From Myxococcota bacterium (GTDB taxonomy: Bacteria; Myxococcota_C; UBA6777): a stretch of 23,824 nt of DNA. Where the stretch lies: the NCBI GenBank assembly GCA_023150835.1, contig JAKLKB010000109.1:1-23824 (forward strand). Reading direction: 5' to 3'. How positions within the stretch are numbered: the stretch's first letter is position 1; each line of letters starts with the position of its first letter. Under the pieces are notes generated by a model. The model was not told where the DNA came from, made no database searches, and saw only the letters and a program-made list of their open reading frames with translations. Of this stretch, positions 21,719 to 23,824 are shown one piece after another. Position numbers and translations under genes: made by a program.

Positions 21719-23422
21719 TCAAAGCGTAGGTTCGGGTTCTTCCTTCTCTCCCCATCTCAGATTTCGCGCATAGCGCGGAAGCTCCCATGTTTTCGTGCTT
21801 TCGCTCCAAAAATAACGCGGCGGAAAATGCCCGTGCGAGAGGATTTTTTGTAAGTGCCGTCGCTGGTAAGGCGTGAGCTTTTGCCAACGCATCGGCGTAT
21901 CCACAAGGATCTTTTGCGTTTGTAAGGCAAGCAAATGTTGACGAAATATCTCAGAAAGCTGAGCGATGGCTTCTTCGTGTGGAGGCGGAGCTTTCGCAAG
22001 CACTGCCCGATTGGATTGCGAAAGCAAGAGCGCCGCCCCTGTCTGCTCGGGATCAGAAACCACCCAAAAGATCTCTCGCACACGCTCACCACCAAAAAAA
22101 TACAAGTCCACCACCCGAAACGCATGCAGATCCATCGGCCAACCATCCACATCCAACGCGATCTGCGTAGCACGATGATTCGATGACGGATCGCCTCCAT
22201 CATCCGTCGATTCGATAGGGATCGATCGTTGGAAAGCTCCATCGGCTTGCGATGAGTCAGAGGATACGGGTGGCTCCGAGGATGCGGATGATTCCACAGA
22301 TTCGGCAGGTTCGGAGGATTCGGGTTCGGCAGACTCGGAGGATGCGGGTGGTTTCGACGGCGTGGAAAGTTCGGAGGATGTGGAAGACTCGGCAGGTTCG
22401 GAGGATGTGGAAGATTCAGCAGGCTCGGACGATGTGAAAAGTTCGGAGGATGGAGAGAGTTCGGAGATATCGAGGATTTGGAAGGGATGAGGTTGAGGGG
22501 AAGAAGGGGGAGGCTTGGGAGAGGGAGTGGTGTAAGGAGCGTAAGGGTTGGCGGGTTTACAAAGGCGTTTTTGTGGATCGGTGAGGGTGCCGAGGACGGT
22601 ACGAAGGACAGGAAGAGGGTTGCCGTAATGCCAAGGGCGCTCGGAGCGGTACAGGTGTTCGTTAACGGGGGCGATCAGGCAGGGATAAGGATAATCGGCC
22701 CACGCGGAGCATTGTTCTTCGAGAAAGCGCTTGAGTTCTTGTACAGGGAGGAGGAGCAAACCAGCGATGACTTCGCCTTTGTAGAAAAACAGCAAGTCGG
22801 GGGAGTCGTTGCGTAGTTCGTGAGAGAGGCGAATAAAGTCCCATCCAGTCAGCCAAAGCTCGCTGTGTTCGGGCAAAGTGAACTCCAATTCGGCGCAAGT
22901 GCGAAATCCAGCCTCGGAGAGCCATTGGAGATGGAGGGCGGGGCCATGCCAGAGATGACGGGCGATATACATACGCTGATTGAGGCGGTGGATCGAGGTC
23001 AGATCGCGGCGAGCGCGATCGCGGAAGTGTTGCCAAAGCTTCGCACCAAGGGGCAGTTCGGGCATCGTTTCGAGCGCGAGGGCGAGATGGATCTGGGCCA
23101 AGATATCAGGCTCGTTGTGTGCAACCATCTCGGAAGGGATACGCAAAACACGCAGGCCTCGGCTTTCCATGATCTGATCGCGGTGAAGATCCGTCAGTAG
23201 GCGGGTTTCGTGATAAGGACCGTCGATCTCGACCACCAGTCCTTGTCGAGCAAAGTGCAGATCCGCGATCCATCCGAGGATGCGCTGTTGTCGCAGAACT
23301 TCGTTGCCCCACTCTGTTGCACGCAAAGACTCCCACAAGCGGCGTTCCGCATGGGTCGGATACTCGCGCATGATGCGAGCAAACTTTTGTTTGTGTTGAG
23401 TCGTGCGTCGAAAGCGAGCCAT
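21719..23422 (-). CDS. DUF559/Vsr-like nuclease domain fused to an unrecognised region
   Basis: A 567-aa protein starting at ATG 23422 (AAAGG about 8 bases upstream). Residues 15-115 are a DUF559 endonuclease-like fold: THAERRLWESLR, then RILGWIADLHF (D54), VVEIDGPYH (E65, D67, H71) and HRDQIMESRGLRVLRI. The acidic residues are intact. Residues 120-330 are not recognised. About 340-425 is a Ser/Glu/Pro-rich tandem repeat linker, followed by a 140-residue C-terminal region (VDLYFFGGERVREIFWVVSD), also unrecognised. DUF559 proteins usually are short single domains, so this fusion is odd. Its stop codon abuts the metG stop with no gap. Action on DNA is inferred from the fold; the target is unknown. 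Confidence 0.75.
   Translation of the reverse strand: MARFRRTTQHKQKFARIMREYPTHAERRLWESLRATEWGNEVLRQQRILGWIADLHFARQGLVVEIDGPYHETRLLTDLHRDQIMESRGLRVLRIPSEMVAHNEPDILAQIHLALALETMPELPLGAKLWQHFRDRARRDLTSIHRLNQRMYIARHLWHGPALHLQWLSEAGFRTCAELEFTLPEHSELWLTGWDFIRLSHELRNDSPDLLFFYKGEVIAGLLLLPVQELKRFLEEQCSAWADYPYPCLIAPVNEHLYRSERPWHYGNPLPVLRTVLGTLTDPQKRLCKPANPYAPYTTPSPKPPPSSPQPHPFQILDISELSPSSELFTSSEPAESSTSSEPAESSTSSELSTPSKPPASSESAEPESSEPAESVESSASSEPPVSSDSSQADGAFQRSIPIESTDDGGDPSSNHRATQIALDVDGWPMDLHAFRVVDLYFFGGERVREIFWVVSDPEQTGAALLLSQSNRAVLAKAPPPHEEAIAQLSEIFRQHLLALQTQKILVDTPMRWQKLTPYQRRHLQKILSHGHFPPRYFWSESTKTWELPRYARNLRWGEKEEPEPTL
22250..22470 (-). repeat. In-frame Ser/Glu-rich repeat tract in the DUF559 fusion gene
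   Basis: Approximate 30-bp units encode variants of SSEPAESSTS, with two nearly identical copies adjacent and several decayed ones around them. On the plus strand the tract reads as repeated tcggaggat and tcggcaggt motifs. It encodes a flexible acidic linker. Confidence 0.75.
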
Positions 23423-23440
23423 CCACGAGCCTTTCGGCGA

Positions 23441-23490
23441 CTCTCCCCCTCGCCTCTACGAAGTAGGGAGAGGCGGTCGGGGGGTGAGGG
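23441..23490. repeat. Imperfect palindrome upstream of the DUF559 fusion gene
   Basis: ctctccccctcgcctctac, then gaa, then gtagggagaggcg and ggggggtgaggg form an imperfect stem. It lies 20-70 bases before the start codon on the minus strand, where a transcript would fold into a long hairpin. The same type of sequence is common as dispersed intergenic palindromes. Confidence 0.5.
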
Positions 23491-23599
23491 TTGAGCGAGA
23501 TCGCGCCTGTAGATCAGACCATCATCACAAAGCGGGTTCTCCGTCAAGCCAATACCGCAAAACGTCGGGGGAGAGAACGCTTTGATGTGGTGTATTATA

Positions 23600-23824
23600 C
23601 GATATCCGAGTGATATGTGATCGTAGGAGAGTGCGTAGAGTCCCGATTATCGGGCAGCCACAGGGGGCTGCCCCTACAGTATCCGTAAAAAGCGTACACA
23701 AAGCGTCATTCGGAGACGCCCGATTCTTGGGCAGCCACAGGGGTCTGCCCCTACAGTATCCGTAAGAAGCGCACACAAAGCGTCATTCGGAGACGCCCGA
23801 TTCTTGGGCAGCCACAGGGGGCTG
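23600..23824 (+). repeat. Tandem palindromic repeats, 77-bp period, running off the window
   Basis: Palindromes at 23652-23677, 23729-23754 and 23806 to the window edge share the arms gggcag and ctgcccc. The last two units are nearly identical across 77 bases (cagtatccgtaa...gaagcgcacacaaagcgtcat); the first has a different leader matching 16229-16265. The array continues beyond the window. Confidence 0.85.

Noticed and set aside
23525-23776. 83-aa minus-strand frame
   Set aside because: It is translated palindromic repeat DNA, of the same GAAPCGCP type as the false extensions at 4.2 and 16.2 kb.

Overview
The window most likely comes from a member of the Myxococcota (the old Deltaproteobacteria). 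The signs are a lipoprotein with a Cys + membrane segment + basic tail like MYXO-CTERM, a MopE-type Cys/Asp motif lipoprotein, two large Hanks-type Ser/Thr kinases with long disordered linkers and a single membrane segment (one with PEGA-like repeats), and many palindromic intergenic repeats. This is read from protein families only; order-level placement is not possible from the sequence.

Left end (1-1800): a patchwork of mobile DNA. It holds an internally deleted IS1634-family transposase, the first 42 codons of a probable NERD-domain gene, and a well-formed integron gene cassette. The cassette carries a MerC-like membrane protein with a Cys-rich tail and a clear attC site, but no integrase is present. 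A stretch with no gene I recognise, but with a strong palindrome, follows.

1813-8437 (all minus strand): four surface or envelope-type genes. Read in the direction of transcription they are an 832-aa dual-anchored lipoprotein, a MopE-motif lipoprotein, a degenerate type IV pilin-like protein and a 731-aa protein. The last has a His/Cys arrangement like clan CD (caspase/gingipain-like) cysteine peptidases plus a calcium-loop motif.

8744-15488 (all plus strand): an operon-like run of a UbiA-family prenyl-phosphate phosphoribosyltransferase-like enzyme, two different transmembrane Ser/Thr kinases and a PAP2 phosphatase. The UbiA and PAP2 pair recalls the mycobacterial decaprenylphosphoryl-ribose steps, here separated by two kinases.

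15489-16399: a 0.9-kb non-coding island made almost entirely of repeats: a 115-bp dispersed element, a 41-bp tandem array and several palindromic elements.

16400-18184 (minus): an unrecognised helical protein and a class I SAM O-methyltransferase. 18508-19536 (plus): an HTH antitoxin / PIN toxin pair with a near-ideal autoregulatory operator, bracketed by 65-bp direct repeats. 19751-21718 (plus): methionyl-tRNA synthetase with a fused tRNA-binding domain. It converges stop-to-stop, with no gap, on a DUF559-nuclease fusion protein (minus). The right end is a tandem array of a 77-bp palindromic repeat also found near 4.2 kb and 16.3 kb.

The best candidates for undescribed biology are the 731-aa clan-CD-like protein, the UbiA-kinase-kinase-PAP2 run, the repeat-bracketed toxin-antitoxin unit and the 41-bp array.
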